From: Blastocladiella emersonii ATCC 22665
Taxonomy: Eukaryota; Blastocladiomycota; Blastocladiomycetes; Blastocladiales; Blastocladiaceae
Direction: 5' to 3'
NCBI GenBank assembly: GCA_025594325.1
Contig: JANHCV010000001.1
Span: 4,154,001 to 4,218,000 of the forward strand
Length of the DNA stretch: 64,000 nucleotides
Both the position numbers and the translations under genes were made by a program. Of this stretch, positions 53,212 to 63,600 are shown piece by piece. Each line of letters starts with the position of its first letter. Positions within the stretch are counted from its first letter, which is position 1. Below the pieces are notes generated by a model. That model was not told the origin of the DNA, did no database searches, and saw nothing but the letters and a program-made list of their open reading frames with translations.

Positions 53212-55443
53212 TTACAGCGTCACGACCGTGGGTGCGGTCGGATCGGCCGAGGGCACGTCGAGCGCGGCGGCGGCGCGGTTCGGGTCCTCGTAGGCGTTGG
53301 CCTTGTGCTTGGGCAGGAAGTGGAAGCCCTCGGGGACGGGGCCGAGCAGCATCTCGGACAGCTTGATCATGTCGCCGACGTAGGGCGACGCGAGCATCGT
53401 CTCCATGTCGTCGCGCCCGACAAACTGCGGCGGGCGGTCGTTGAGCCGCTGCGGGAGCACCTCGAGCAGGCCGACGGGGATGTACCGGTGCGTGAAGCTG
53501 AGCATCTCGAGCAGGAACCGCCGCGTGGTGTTGACGCCCTGCGTGTCCGAGCCCCAATGCTCGAGCCCGAACCGCGTGAAGTCGCGCATCATGTCGAACC
53601 GCTCGCGCGCCGAAATGTCCCACACGCGGCGCTCCTTGATCTCGGTGAACAGCCACGGCTTGACGAGCGCGCCGCGCGCGACCATGATCCCGTCGACGCC
53701 GTACTTGTCGATCTTCTCGTAGTACTCGTCCGGGCACATCATGTCCCCGTTGCCGAACAGCGGCATGTTGCCCTTGAGCTGCGCGCACTCGCGGATGTAG
53801 TCCCAGTCGGCGAGCGACTTGTACCGCTGCGCGCGCGACCGCCCGTGCAGCGTCGTGAGCTGGATCCCCCAGTCACGGAACTGGGGCACGTACTTGTGCG
53901 CGAGGCGCTTGGTCCGCTCCACGCCCGTGCGGATCTTGGCCGTGACAGGGCAGTCGAGCACCTGGTCCATGCCGCGCAGGATGTCGCGCACGCGGCTCGG
54001 CCGGTCCATGAGCGCCGACCCGCACCCGTTGCCGTACACGGAGTCGATCGGGCACCCGAGGTTGAGGTCCACGAAATCGACGGTGCAGTACTCGTTGATG
54101 AGCTCGCACGCCTCGAGCACCTGCGCCACCTTGCCGCCGGCCACCTGTACGCCGAAAAAGTCCTCGGACGGGTGGCGCTTGAGCAGCGCCCACTCGGAGA
54201 AGGAGCCCTCGGTAATCGAGTGCGAGTGCGCCATCTCGCCAATGGTGATGTCAACGCCGTAGCCCTTGCAGATGCGGCGGAACGGCAGGTTGCCGACCGT
54301 GGTCAGCGGCGCGAGGTACGTCTTGCCGCGGAAGTCGAGCGTCTTCTTCTCGCGCGGGTGGATCTTGACCGCCGCGATGGCGCTCTCGGCCTGGTCGAGC
54401 TCGGCCGATAGGCGGTCGAGGAGCGACTGCTTCTCCTCGGGTGCCATGGCGGGGGCGGCGGGGGTCGGAGCCGGGGCAGCGTCCTCGGCCGCAGTCTCGG
54501 CGGTAGCAGACTCGGGCTCAGCAGCGGCAGCGGGCGCAGCGGGCTTCTCGAGGGCCTGGATTTGCTTGCGGACCTTACTCGCGGCGTCGTAGGCCTTGTA
54601 CTCCTTGCTGAGGGCAGCGACAAACGCCTGGGTCTTGGGGAACGAGTGCTGCTTCTTGCGGAGCTTGAGGTGCAGGTCGCGGTTGAGGAAGTTGATGTTG
54701 GTCTGCGGGGCAGCGGCCATCTTCTCGGCGTCGGTCAGCTGGGTGACGCCGTCCTCGGCCGTGTGGCTCCCGGCGAAGCGGCAGCGCAGGCCGAGCGTGC
54801 AGCGGCCGAAGGTCTCGAACGACGGGCACACGCCCTCGAGGTCCGGCTCGCGCGACGCGTTGAAGACGGCGGCGTCGTGCTCGAAGCGGCAGCTACACGG
54901 CGAGCAGTGGCTTACGGTTAGTAGTGGCCGCACTCTAGAATGGGTTCGGAGTTGATGCGTACTTGGGGCGGGTGCATTCCTCGCCGACGGCGACGAACGA
55001 GCAGATCTGGACCGTCTCGCGGATGTGCTCGCGCGGGCGCTCCTTGGCCTTGTTCTGGCCGCGGAACTTCTTCTTCTGCTCCTTCTTGGACAGCTACACA
55101 GCCAGCGTGACGGTTAGCCGAGGTCCGCGCAAGTTGAAGGCAAGAGAGCGACGTACTCGAGGCTGCTTCTCGGCGCGCTCGACGGGAGCGGCCTCGTCGT
55201 TGCCCTCGACGGCAGACGCATCGCGCTTGGCCGGGGCACTCGACGGTTCCTCGGGCGCCGGGGCGGCCGCAGGTTCCTGCACGGGGGCGGGGCGGTACAC
55301 GACAAACCTACGGAGGAGAAGGGTAGGGTCGCTCGTCAGGGCTCCGCTCCACTGCAGATTCCATGATGGCGGGTGCCGTACTCGGCCTTGACGGGCGCGA
55401 CGCCAGGGATGCGCTCAAACGTGGATTGCTTCGAGTCTGTCAT
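53212..55443 (-). CDS. DUS3: tRNA-dihydrouridine synthase 3, 674 aa
   Basis: Four exons read leftward: 55382-55443, 55157-55307, 54963-55093, 53212-54892; introns of 74, 63 and 70 nt, the last with a perfect tactaac branch site. Dus3 reduces uridine 47 in the variable loop of tRNA using FMN and NADPH. The N-terminus has GVAPVKAEF, then LSKKEQKKKFRGQNKAKERP, and two CCCH zinc fingers (CRFEHD; CPSFETFGRCTLGLRCRFAG). The TIM barrel has TYLAPLTTVGNLPFRRICK, NLGCPIDSVYGNGCGSALMD with the catalytic Cys, TAKIRTGV, LHGRSRAQRYKSLADW, and NGD/VARGAL FMN-binding motifs. An in-frame ATG at 55452 would add three residues. Confidence 0.95.
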
Positions 55444-55568
55444 GGCTTCCATATGGCAGGGATTTCATCAGCTGCAAGAGCGGGGGGGAGGGGATGAAGG
55501 CCGAGTCGGCTCGACGCCAGCCCGCCGACCCTGACAGCTCTCGCTCATGTATCTCTGACGCCGGCAAC

Positions 55569-56891
55569 ATGCCGCAGTATGAAATCTACGGCTGGGGCGC
55601 CAACACGTACGGGCAGCTCGGCACGGGCACTGTCCGCGACGAGCCGCTCCCGGTGCCCGTCCTCCGCGGCAGCGACTGCGCCGATCCCGACGCAGTCAGT
55701 CCGGTGATGCCGCCGCGACAGGTCGTGGGCGGCGCGAACCACACGCTGCTCATCGACGCCCGCGGCGACCTGTATGTCGCGGGCAGCAACGAGGACGGAC
55801 AGCTCGGCCTCGCGCTGGACCACCCGGCCTTGGTCCCAGTCGCTGCGCTGCCTGGCGGCAAGCCCGTGCCAGCGGCGTTGCAGTGGATCCGGGTGCCGGG
55901 TGTCGCGAACGCCGTCACGGCGTCGGCGGGATGGGCGCACTCGCTCGTCGTGCTCGAGGACGGCGCGCTGCTGGGTTTCGGCGACACGACGCACGGGCAG
56001 CTTGCCGGCGTCCCCGCCAAGGGAGCCGATGCGCGCTGGAGCTCGCCGACGCGGCTCAACGAGCAGCTACTCGGCGGCGCGCCCGTCGTCGCAGCCGCGG
56101 CAGGGATGCGGCACACGGCCGTCATCACGCAGTCCGGCGCCGTCGTCGCGTGGGGTGCCGACAAGCACGGCCAGTGTGGCGGACCGAAGCTCGCCGCGTG
56201 TGTTGGACCGACGCTGCTCCACGATTCTGTACGGCACGGCTCGCCCGCGACATCAATCGCGGCCGGCGCGTACCACACGACGTGGACCGCGCCCGCGCCG
56301 GAACCCGTCTTCACGGTGGGCCACAACAAGTTTGGCCAGCTCGGCGTCCCGCCCGCCGCGACCGCCGCGATCAAGGACCGTGTCCTCGAGCCCATCGTGG
56401 TCCGCGTGCCCGCTTCCCGCCTCGTGTCCGGCTGGCACCACGTCATGGCGCTGAGTCCCGTCTCGGGCTCGGCCACGACCGTCGTGTGGGGCCGCAACAC
56501 GCACGGCCAGCTCGGCGGCGCGGATGCGTCCGCGGGACCCGCCTACCTGACTTGCCCGGGGACCGTTGGCCAGCTCGAGTGCGGATCCGAGCACGCAGTT
56601 GCTCTCATCGAGGACTCGAACAACGGTGCGGCCGTCATGGCGTGGGGTTGGAACGAACACGGCAACTGCGGCGTGTTGCAGCGGCCCCACCTCGAGCCCT
56701 GGGCCGCCGCCGCCGCCGACGCAGCATCGCGCGACCAGTTGCCCGCGGTCGAGTCGCTTCACTTGCCCGATGTCATCGCACCGAGCCCCGTTCACCTCCC
56801 GGCCACGATAGAGGGCAGGTGGTGCCACCCCGTGGCCGTTGGCACGGGCTACGCGCACTCGTTTGCCGTCTTGCGCATCGACGACGACTGA
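55569..56891 (+). CDS. RCC1-repeat protein, SERGEF/ATS1-like, 440 aa
   Basis: Single exon made of one seven-bladed RCC1 propeller. Blade signatures include YGWGANTYGQLGTGT, VAGSNEDGQLGL, GFGDTTHGQLAG, AWGADKHGQCGG, TVGHNKFGQLGV, VWGRNTHGQLGG and AWGWNEHGNCGV. There is no extra domain, which fits the short SERGEF/Ats1 type better than nuclear RCC1. RCC1 itself activates Ran; Ats1 and SERGEF roles are less clear. Start at 55569 puts the first blade at residue 6; an in-frame ATG at 55494 would add 25 non-conserved residues. Divergent from DUS3, 125 bp between starts. Confidence 0.82.
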   Translation: MPQYEIYGWGANTYGQLGTGTVRDEPLPVPVLRGSDCADPDAVSPVMPPRQVVGGANHTLLIDARGDLYVAGSNEDGQLGLALDHPALVPVAALPGGKPVPAALQWIRVPGVANAVTASAGWAHSLVVLEDGALLGFGDTTHGQLAGVPAKGADARWSSPTRLNEQLLGGAPVVAAAAGMRHTAVITQSGAVVAWGADKHGQCGGPKLAACVGPTLLHDSVRHGSPATSIAAGAYHTTWTAPAPEPVFTVGHNKFGQLGVPPAATAAIKDRVLEPIVVRVPASRLVSGWHHVMALSPVSGSATTVVWGRNTHGQLGGADASAGPAYLTCPGTVGQLECGSEHAVALIEDSNNGAAVMAWGWNEHGNCGVLQRPHLEPWAAAAADAASRDQLPAVESLHLPDVIAPSPVHLPATIEGRWCHPVAVGTGYAHSFAVLRIDDD

Positions 56892-56922
56892 AGAGTATGT
56901 CAATACAGTTTATACCATCCAA

Positions 56923-57411
56923 TTACGACGCCTTGGCCTCTCCCTCCCCGTCCTCGAGCGCCGCGAGCTCGTTGAGCACATCGATCTCGATCCCGACGAG
57001 CGCCGCGAGCTGCGCCTCGAGCTCGGCCTCCTCGTGCGCGTGGATCTCGACGTCGCCAATATCCTCCTCGTCGCCTAGCAGGTCGCGGTGGATCGCGTCG
57101 AGGTCGACCTCGCCCGAACTTGCCGCGGCCGGTGCGGCCGGCTTTGGCGGAGCGGGCTTCTTGGGCGCCACGGCGGGCGCGGACTTGACGGCGTCGAGCT
57201 CGGCGAGCAGCTTCGGATCCGACTCGAGCGCCGGGTCGCCGTCGTCCTCCATGTCGTCGGCGAGCAGCGACGGGTCGAGGCCGAGCGACGCTAGCGTGTC
57301 CTGCGCCGCGCTGCGGTCGCCACTCGCCGTCTTTGCGCTGCCGCCGTCCGCCGCGGCGGCCGCGGGCAGGTTCTCCTTGCTGCCCGTGAGCTTCTTGATG
57401 AACGAGAGCAT
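56923..57411 (-). CDS. Small acidic protein, unrecognised, 162 aa
   Basis: Single exon, start MLSFIKKLTGSKENL, a short amphipathic basic helix that could touch membrane. The rest is acidic and Ala/Pro-rich (ADDMEDDGDPALESDPKLL), with a helical C-terminal part (VDLDAIHRDLLGDEEDIGDV, EEAELEAQLAALVGIEIDVL). The last stretch faintly recalls the N-terminus of CC2D1/Lgd proteins, too weakly to name it. The stop is 31 bp from the convergent RCC1-like stop, and the start is 61 bp from the next leftward gene's stop, so it is tightly packed. Codon bias supports a real gene. Confidence 0.6.
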   Translation of the reverse strand: MLSFIKKLTGSKENLPAAAAADGGSAKTASGDRSAAQDTLASLGLDPSLLADDMEDDGDPALESDPKLLAELDAVKSAPAVAPKKPAPPKPAAPAAASSGEVDLDAIHRDLLGDEEDIGDVEIHAHEEAELEAQLAALVGIEIDVLNELAALEDGEGEAKAS

Positions 57412-57472
57412 GGTTGCAAGAAGTAGTAGTAGTTTATCGTGTATACATGGGGGAGAGAGCTAGAGGGAGGGA

Positions 57473-60235
57473 CTAGTGTCGCAGCGAGGCGTCAAAGTCG
57501 AGGAACACGCCAGCAACGCGGTCGAGCGCCTCAGCCGACAGCTCCGCGGCCCAGTCGACGGCCGGCGCGCCCGGCGGCGGGCGCAGGACGGCGCGGACCA
57601 CGGCTGTCTCGACCAGCGACCGCGGCCGGTTGACCTGGAACACGAGCACTCGCCGCCGCGTCGCCGCGTACAGGTACTGCCCGTCAAACGACCACTGCAT
57701 GCCCGTGATGGCGCAGCTGCGCCGCGCTAGCGTGACGGGCAGTACGTCGTGGGCCGCGGGCGCGTCGACGTCGATGATCTGCACGAACCCGTGCCGGTTC
57801 GACACGGCGAGGAGCGACGCGTGCCGCAGGTTGAAGTGCACCGCGTACGTCGGCTGGCCCGTCGCTACGACGCGCAGGAGCCGCGCTGGGGTCGCTGCTG
57901 CATCGACGAAGTCGGTATCGTCGCCGTCGTCTTGCGCATGGTCCTCGGCAGCGGGCGCGGCCGCCGTCTCGTGGTGATCCGCGTCGTCGTCGTGGTTGCC
58001 GCCCCAGCCCGCGTCCGCGGACCCGTCGTCGGCGAGCTCCCAGACGAACGCGCACGGCTGCGTGTCGCACGAGTAGGCAAACCGGCGGCTGCACGCGCTC
58101 CACGTCAGGTACTGGCTGGTGACGGTGCCGAGGAAGGCGCGCGCGCGTTGCTCGGGCGTCTCGCGCGGGTTAGGTGCTGCGTCGCCGTTGACGCCAGCGA
58201 TGCGCGCCGTCGCGCTGAACGCCTGCAGTCCCGCGTCGCCCGTCGGGTCGAGTTCGATGGGCCGGTGCGTGGGCCGCGGGTCGCCTGCGGCCGACCACTC
58301 GAGCGCGACGAGCCACGGCTTGCCGCCGTCGCCGATGCACGCAATGTGCGCGAGGTCCGGCGACACCTTGGCGTCGTTGACGCACCCGCGGAAGCCCGAC
58401 AGCGAGAAGACCGGGCGGATCGTCGAGCCCGGCGACCCGTGCGGCCGCACCGCGGCGCCGCCGTCCGCGTGCGCGGGCAGACGGTAAACGTCGACGCGGC
58501 CGCGGTTGCGCGCGATGACCGCAAAGTAGGTGCCGGGAACGACGCCGGCGATGATCTGCGCCGAGTTGTACATGTCGTCCTTGAACATGATGGCGACGAG
58601 CTCGGCCTCGGTCAGCGGCGCCTCGCCCCATGTCGGCGACGCGGTTGGTGGTGGCGCTGGTTGCGCGCCCTGCGTGCAGAAGAAGCGCAGGTCGCCTGCG
58701 TCGCCGCCCGTCACAATGTACCCGTTGCGGGCCGCGAGCGTGATGGGCGCCATGTCGAGCGAGACGACAAGCCGCTCCTTGGCCGCGCCCGCGACGCGGT
58801 CGGGCGTCCACCAGTGCGGCGTCGAGTGTGTGATGACAAAGTTGTTCTTGAGCGTGATGGGCCGCTGGAGCAGGTGGCCGTTCCAGAGCGGGAGCGCCTC
58901 GCCGAGCGCGAGGTAGTTGGCGCACTGGAAATGCGAGAGGTCGCTGCGCACAGCGAACTGGACAGGCCAGCGCGGGTCGCGCGTGACGAGGTTGGTCGAG
59001 TGCAGTGCGCGGATCGAGTCGTAGTACGACGCGGACGTGAGCGCGTCCCAGTCCTCGGTCGAGTACTCGGCGCGCTCGAGGTCGGGCGTGAGCGGGTGCC
59101 CGTTGACGCCGGTGTGCGCGGCATCTCCGTCGGCAGCGCCCGCATCGTCGAGGTCAATGTCGGCCTCGTCGTCTTCCCACTCTGCGCTGACATCGCTGTC
59201 CTCGTCCGACCAGCCCGTCGACGAGAGCGTCTCGCTCGCGGCATCCTCGGCGTCGGAGCCGCCGCGCGTGAAGTCGAGCGTGCTCATGAGGCGCGACTCC
59301 TCCTGGATCGCGCGCACGCCGAACTGCATGAGGTGCGCGCGGCCGCCGTACAGGTCGAGGCCGGTGCTCTCGAACTGCTCGCGCAGGAGGTCGAGGAGCG
59401 CGGTCGGGCGGCCGCTCGTGTACTGCATGAAGGCGATCTGGGCACGCTGCGCGAGCGGCACCTCGGACGGGCCCGCGGGCGCATCGGACTCGAGGAACAG
59501 GCGGCGCGTGAGGTGCGTGGTGATGCCCTGCTGCACAGGCGCCGGGATATCGTGGAAGCCGGGCGCGTGCAGCGCGAGGGCCTGGTCGACGCACTCGGTG
59601 ACGTCGAGACCGTCAAACTCGTGGTCGGGGTCGTCCATGTCCCATGCGGGTGGTGCGTGGCCGGGCTGGTTGAAGTCGGCGGGGACACCAGCGTCGTCGT
59701 CGTCGCTCTCGGCGTCCTCCCAACCGTCGCTGTCGCCCGCCGCGTCAGGCGCGTCCACGGCAGGATTGGAGTCGTCGTCGTCGGAGTCGGACACCCATTC
59801 ACTGCCGTCGTCGTCGACAAACTCGCCATCGAGCTCCACATCCATGTCGTCGTCGGCCTCAGCGAGCGCGTGCGCGTGCAGGCCGTCGATGCCATCAGGG
59901 ATCCCTTCGAGCAACTCATCGCCGAGCCCCTCCATGTCGATGGTGAGGGGGCCGTTGCCGCCGAGAAGGTTCATGCGCTGGAGGAACCCGCCGCCGTTGC
60001 CGTTCGCGTCCTCGTCATCGGATGAAAGATCGTATTCGACCTGGACGTTGACGGCCGACAGAGCTGTTGGTGGTGGGTTGTTGCTTGCCGCAGGTGGTGC
60101 GCTCGAGGAAGATGATGATGACGAGGAGGCTGCATCAGCTGCCAGTGATGGATCGGGGCCGGCACCGGTGGGCCGCAACCGCTTTGGGCTGCTGGGCGAG
60201 CTACCCTCGGGCAGATTCGGTGAGCTTCGTTTCAT
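57473..60235 (-). CDS. Large acidic WD-like propeller protein, 920 aa
   Basis: Single exon. The first ~200 residues are Ser-rich, then strongly acidic (SDDEDANG, DDMDVELDGEFVDDDGSEW, ESDDDD). A helical segment follows (LTRRLFLESDAPAG, FMQYTSGRPTALLDLLREQF), then a second acidic patch. From ~400 onward there are beta-propeller-like repeats (FVITHSTPHWWTPDR, GDAGDLRFFCTQ, YFAVIARNRGRVDVYRLP, LLAVSNRHGFVQIIDVD, GMQWSFDGQYLYAATRRRVL). It resembles uncharacterised fungal WD proteins (DUF2415/CRT10-type) in outline only; no function is assigned. An acidic Asp/His/Ala insert interrupts one late blade. Confidence 0.7.
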   Translation of the reverse strand: MKRSSPNLPEGSSPSSPKRLRPTGAGPDPSLAADAASSSSSSSSSAPPAASNNPPPTALSAVNVQVEYDLSSDDEDANGNGGGFLQRMNLLGGNGPLTIDMEGLGDELLEGIPDGIDGLHAHALAEADDDMDVELDGEFVDDDGSEWVSDSDDDDSNPAVDAPDAAGDSDGWEDAESDDDDAGVPADFNQPGHAPPAWDMDDPDHEFDGLDVTECVDQALALHAPGFHDIPAPVQQGITTHLTRRLFLESDAPAGPSEVPLAQRAQIAFMQYTSGRPTALLDLLREQFESTGLDLYGGRAHLMQFGVRAIQEESRLMSTLDFTRGGSDAEDAASETLSSTGWSDEDSDVSAEWEDDEADIDLDDAGAADGDAAHTGVNGHPLTPDLERAEYSTEDWDALTSASYYDSIRALHSTNLVTRDPRWPVQFAVRSDLSHFQCANYLALGEALPLWNGHLLQRPITLKNNFVITHSTPHWWTPDRVAGAAKERLVVSLDMAPITLAARNGYIVTGGDAGDLRFFCTQGAQPAPPPTASPTWGEAPLTEAELVAIMFKDDMYNSAQIIAGVVPGTYFAVIARNRGRVDVYRLPAHADGGAAVRPHGSPGSTIRPVFSLSGFRGCVNDAKVSPDLAHIACIGDGGKPWLVALEWSAAGDPRPTHRPIELDPTGDAGLQAFSATARIAGVNGDAAPNPRETPEQRARAFLGTVTSQYLTWSACSRRFAYSCDTQPCAFVWELADDGSADAGWGGNHDDDADHHETAAAPAAEDHAQDDGDDTDFVDAAATPARLLRVVATGQPTYAVHFNLRHASLLAVSNRHGFVQIIDVDAPAAHDVLPVTLARRSCAITGMQWSFDGQYLYAATRRRVLVFQVNRPRSLVETAVVRAVLRPPPGAPAVDWAAELSAEALDRVAGVFLDFDASLRH

Positions 60236-60652
60236 GGGAAGTGTAGTCGTTTAGGTTGCTGCATCGCCGAGATCTCCCTCGTGGTGTGATCGGCGGCGAT
60301 GGACGTCGGCGCGTGGGGGAGCGGCGCAGCGCGTTGATTTGCGTCACCTGAGGCCCACGCGTGCCGTCGCCGGGGCCTCCCACTCTCGCGTCCCTGCCAT
60401 TAATGCCGATTTCTCGCCATCCCTGATCGCGTTGGGACGCTTCCGACCTGCTCCGCTCGATGCGATGACCAACCGGTCGCAATATACGCGAATTCGTCCC
60501 ATCGTTCCTTATCCGCGGTCAGTGGGTGGACGCGGTGTTGCGCGGGTCTTGGCTGAGGGCAGCCCGCCAGTCGTCGTTGTCCAGGGACTCGGCGCTCCCT
60601 TCTCTCCACGCTCTCCCTCTCTCCGGCCTGACTGAGCCTCACCACGTTTGCA
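60236..60652. promoter_or_regulatory. Divergent promoter region
   Basis: A 417-bp interval between the acidic WD-like gene (leftward) and the SLC12 gene (rightward). CT-rich before 60653. No TATA box seen, no gene supported. Confidence 0.4.
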
Positions 60653-63600
60653 ATGTCAACAAGCGGCCAACTAGAGCTGCACCCGATGCGGGGATGGACC
60701 AGCGGCAGCGAGAGTGACTCGAGCGATGCCGAGGATGACATCAACGCCGCGGCCAATGGGGACTACAAGGAGCTCAAGTCCCTGTACCCGCTGTACTCGC
60801 ACGATGGCACGAAGCGCCGCCCCATGGCCTCGCTCCTGCACGAGGACGACCCGGAATCGCACCTGCGCGTCGAGTCGCACGCCGATGCCCACCCGCTGCT
60901 CTCGCACGCTGCCGCCGCGCACGCGCTCCCGCACCCGCACAAGGTGCCGCCGCCCGTGGTATGCTGCATCGCGTTCCGCATGGTGGTGCCCTCGATTGAC
61001 GCGGCTCGGCACAACCTTCGCGCGTGTAGCTCGGGATCTTAATCGGTGTCCTCGGCCCAGACCTGCAGAACATGCTCAACATTGTTCTCTTCATCCGGTT
61101 GCCGATGGTCATCGGCGTGGCCGGCATCGGCCTCTCCTTCGTGATCCTCCTGGCCGCGGTCGCCTGCGTACGTTGGATCGCTGCCCGATGGCATTGTAAC
61201 TGGCGTTCCGCGACCACTCGAGACTCATCGCGTTTGATCGGCCTTGTAGACGCTTTCAACCACGATCTCCATGTCGGCCATCATCTCGAACGGAGTTCAT
61301 GCCCGTGCGTTCCCGCCCACAAGAACCAAATCCGCCGCGAGACCCCTCACCATGCTCGCAACGTGTAGAGGGCGGCGCATACATGTTCATCTCGCGCACC
61401 ATGGGCCGCGAGCTCGGCGGCAGCATGGGCCTGCTCTTCTACCTGTGCACCGTGACGGCCATCGGCGTCTCGCTTCTCGGTGGCGGCGAGGTGATGCGCG
61501 AGTACGTGCTGCGCGACTTTGACCTGTTCGGCAACCCGCGCAACACGGTTCGGCTCGTCGGTCTGGTCGGCGTCGCGTTCCTCACGTCGCTCACCCTCAT
61601 GCGCCCGCTTAACGCGAACCGCGCGGGCGGCGTCCTCATCGCCATCGTGGTCCTCAGCGTTTTCCTCATGCTCGTCGGCTGTCTCGTGCTGCTTGGCCGC
61701 GCCGATACCGTCAACCAGTTTCCGGCCAACTTCGGATCGCATTTCGACGCACCCGACGAGACAGGCGCCATCCAGCGCGCATCCATGGTTACCCTCTTCT
61801 CGTCGTTCTTTGTCTGCACGACCGGCATCATGGTGGCGACTAACAAGAGTGGTTTGAGTTCGTATTCTTTGCCTCATCGCGGGATGCTTCGGACAACTGA
61901 CCTCGCTGATCGCTCCGAACAGTTCGCCGCCCTGCAGCGATGCTTCCGCGCGGTACCCTCATCGCCGTGGGCTCGTCGACCCTCCTCTACATCCTCGCTA
62001 TTCTACTGCTCGGCGCCGTCGTGTCGGGCGACGTTCTCCGCACCAAAGCGCCATCTGCGGGCCTCGTCTTCGCCACCGTGAGCTGGCCGCACCCGGCCGT
62101 CGGCTACGTCGGCACTGTGGTCGCTACCGTCGGCGCCGCGCTGCAGAGCATGATGGGCGCGCAGCGCATCTTCCGCGCCATGGCGCGCGACAATCTGTTC
62201 CGGTCGATCCGCCTCAACGGGCGGTTCCGCGCCATGGCTATCACGTCGACTCTCGCGTCGCTCATTGTCCTGATCGGTGACCTCGACACGGTGGTGCCCA
62301 TCATGACCCAGATCTACCTGACCGTGTACGCGTCGCTCAACTTCTCGGCCGCGCTGTACGGGTACACGCGGCCGCCGACGTGGCGCCCGACGTGGCAAAT
62401 CTACCACTGGACGACGTCGCTCGCCGGCGGGATTCTCTGCATCGCCGTCACCATCACGTTGTCGTGGGTCGGTGCGCTCGGCATCTACGCGGCCGTGGCC
62501 GCGCTCTACCTCGCGCTGCACGTCCGCGGCGCCAAGGTCATGTGGGGCGGCGAGGGCTTTGCCGCGCTCAGCCTGCAGCTCGCGCAGCGCCGGCTGTTCG
62601 CGATGCAGCGCTGGGAGGAGTCGCCGAGCGTGTGGCGCCCGCAGCTCATCGCCTTCCTGCTCCCGCCCGAGCTCGTCGACTCGAGCGCGAACCGCAGCTC
62701 GGCGACCAACACCTCGGGCACGCACTCGGAGGGCTCCGCCATGATGCTCGCGTCGACGTGGACGCAGCGCGACAACGAGTGCAACCGCGTCGCGCACCTG
62801 CTGTCGTTCCTCGGCCAGCTGCGCCGCGCCGGCGGGCTCACGGTCGTGTGCCGCCTCCTCCCGCACGGCGCCGACCAGTCAGCGACTTCCTTCGCGCACA
62901 TTGCGCAGAGCGCCGTGGTCGACGACGAGCGGAGCCGGCTGCGCGCGCAGTTGTCGGAGCAGGGCGTGGACGCGTTCCCCGAGGTGGTCGTGTGCCCGAG
63001 CATCTCGGCCGGTATCACAATGTCGATCCAGGCGGCGGGTGTTGGGATGCTGCGGCCCAACACGGCCGTGCTCCAGGTGCCCGACGTGTCCGAAATGCTG
63101 TCGACGGGCCGCGTGTCGACAGCGGCGTACGCGGCGCTGCAGGACTACGTGACGGCGGTGCGCAACGTGACGCTGCTCGAGCGCGTGCTGATCCTCATCA
63201 AGGGCATGCAGCAGTTCCCCATGGTCGAGGAGATGGACGGCACCATCGACATCTATTGGTAAGCTTCGCCGATCGTTCGCCTGCGCATTGTCCTCGCTGA
63301 CTGACATCGCCACCTGTAGGATCATGTACGACGGGCGGATCATGATGCTGCTCACGTTCCTGCTCATGCAGCACCCCGTGTGGGCGCGGTGCTGGCGGCT
63401 GCGCATCTATGCGATCGTCGAGAGCAGCCGCGGCAGCGAGACTCTGCGGCGCCACCTCGAGCGCCGTCTCGAGGCCATGCGCATTGCGTCCGAGATCCAC
63501 GTCCTCGAGATGCCGCCGGGCACCGCTGCGCGGCCAGGCGACGAAGTTTATGCACGGGCGCTCGACACGGTCATGCGCGTCGAGGCGGCGCAGCGGTACG

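Noticed and set aside
57749-60025. A 758-codon plus-strand open frame
   Set aside because: Complement of the acidic WD-like gene: Asp/Ser runs on one strand become Arg/Val runs on the other. No recognisable structure.
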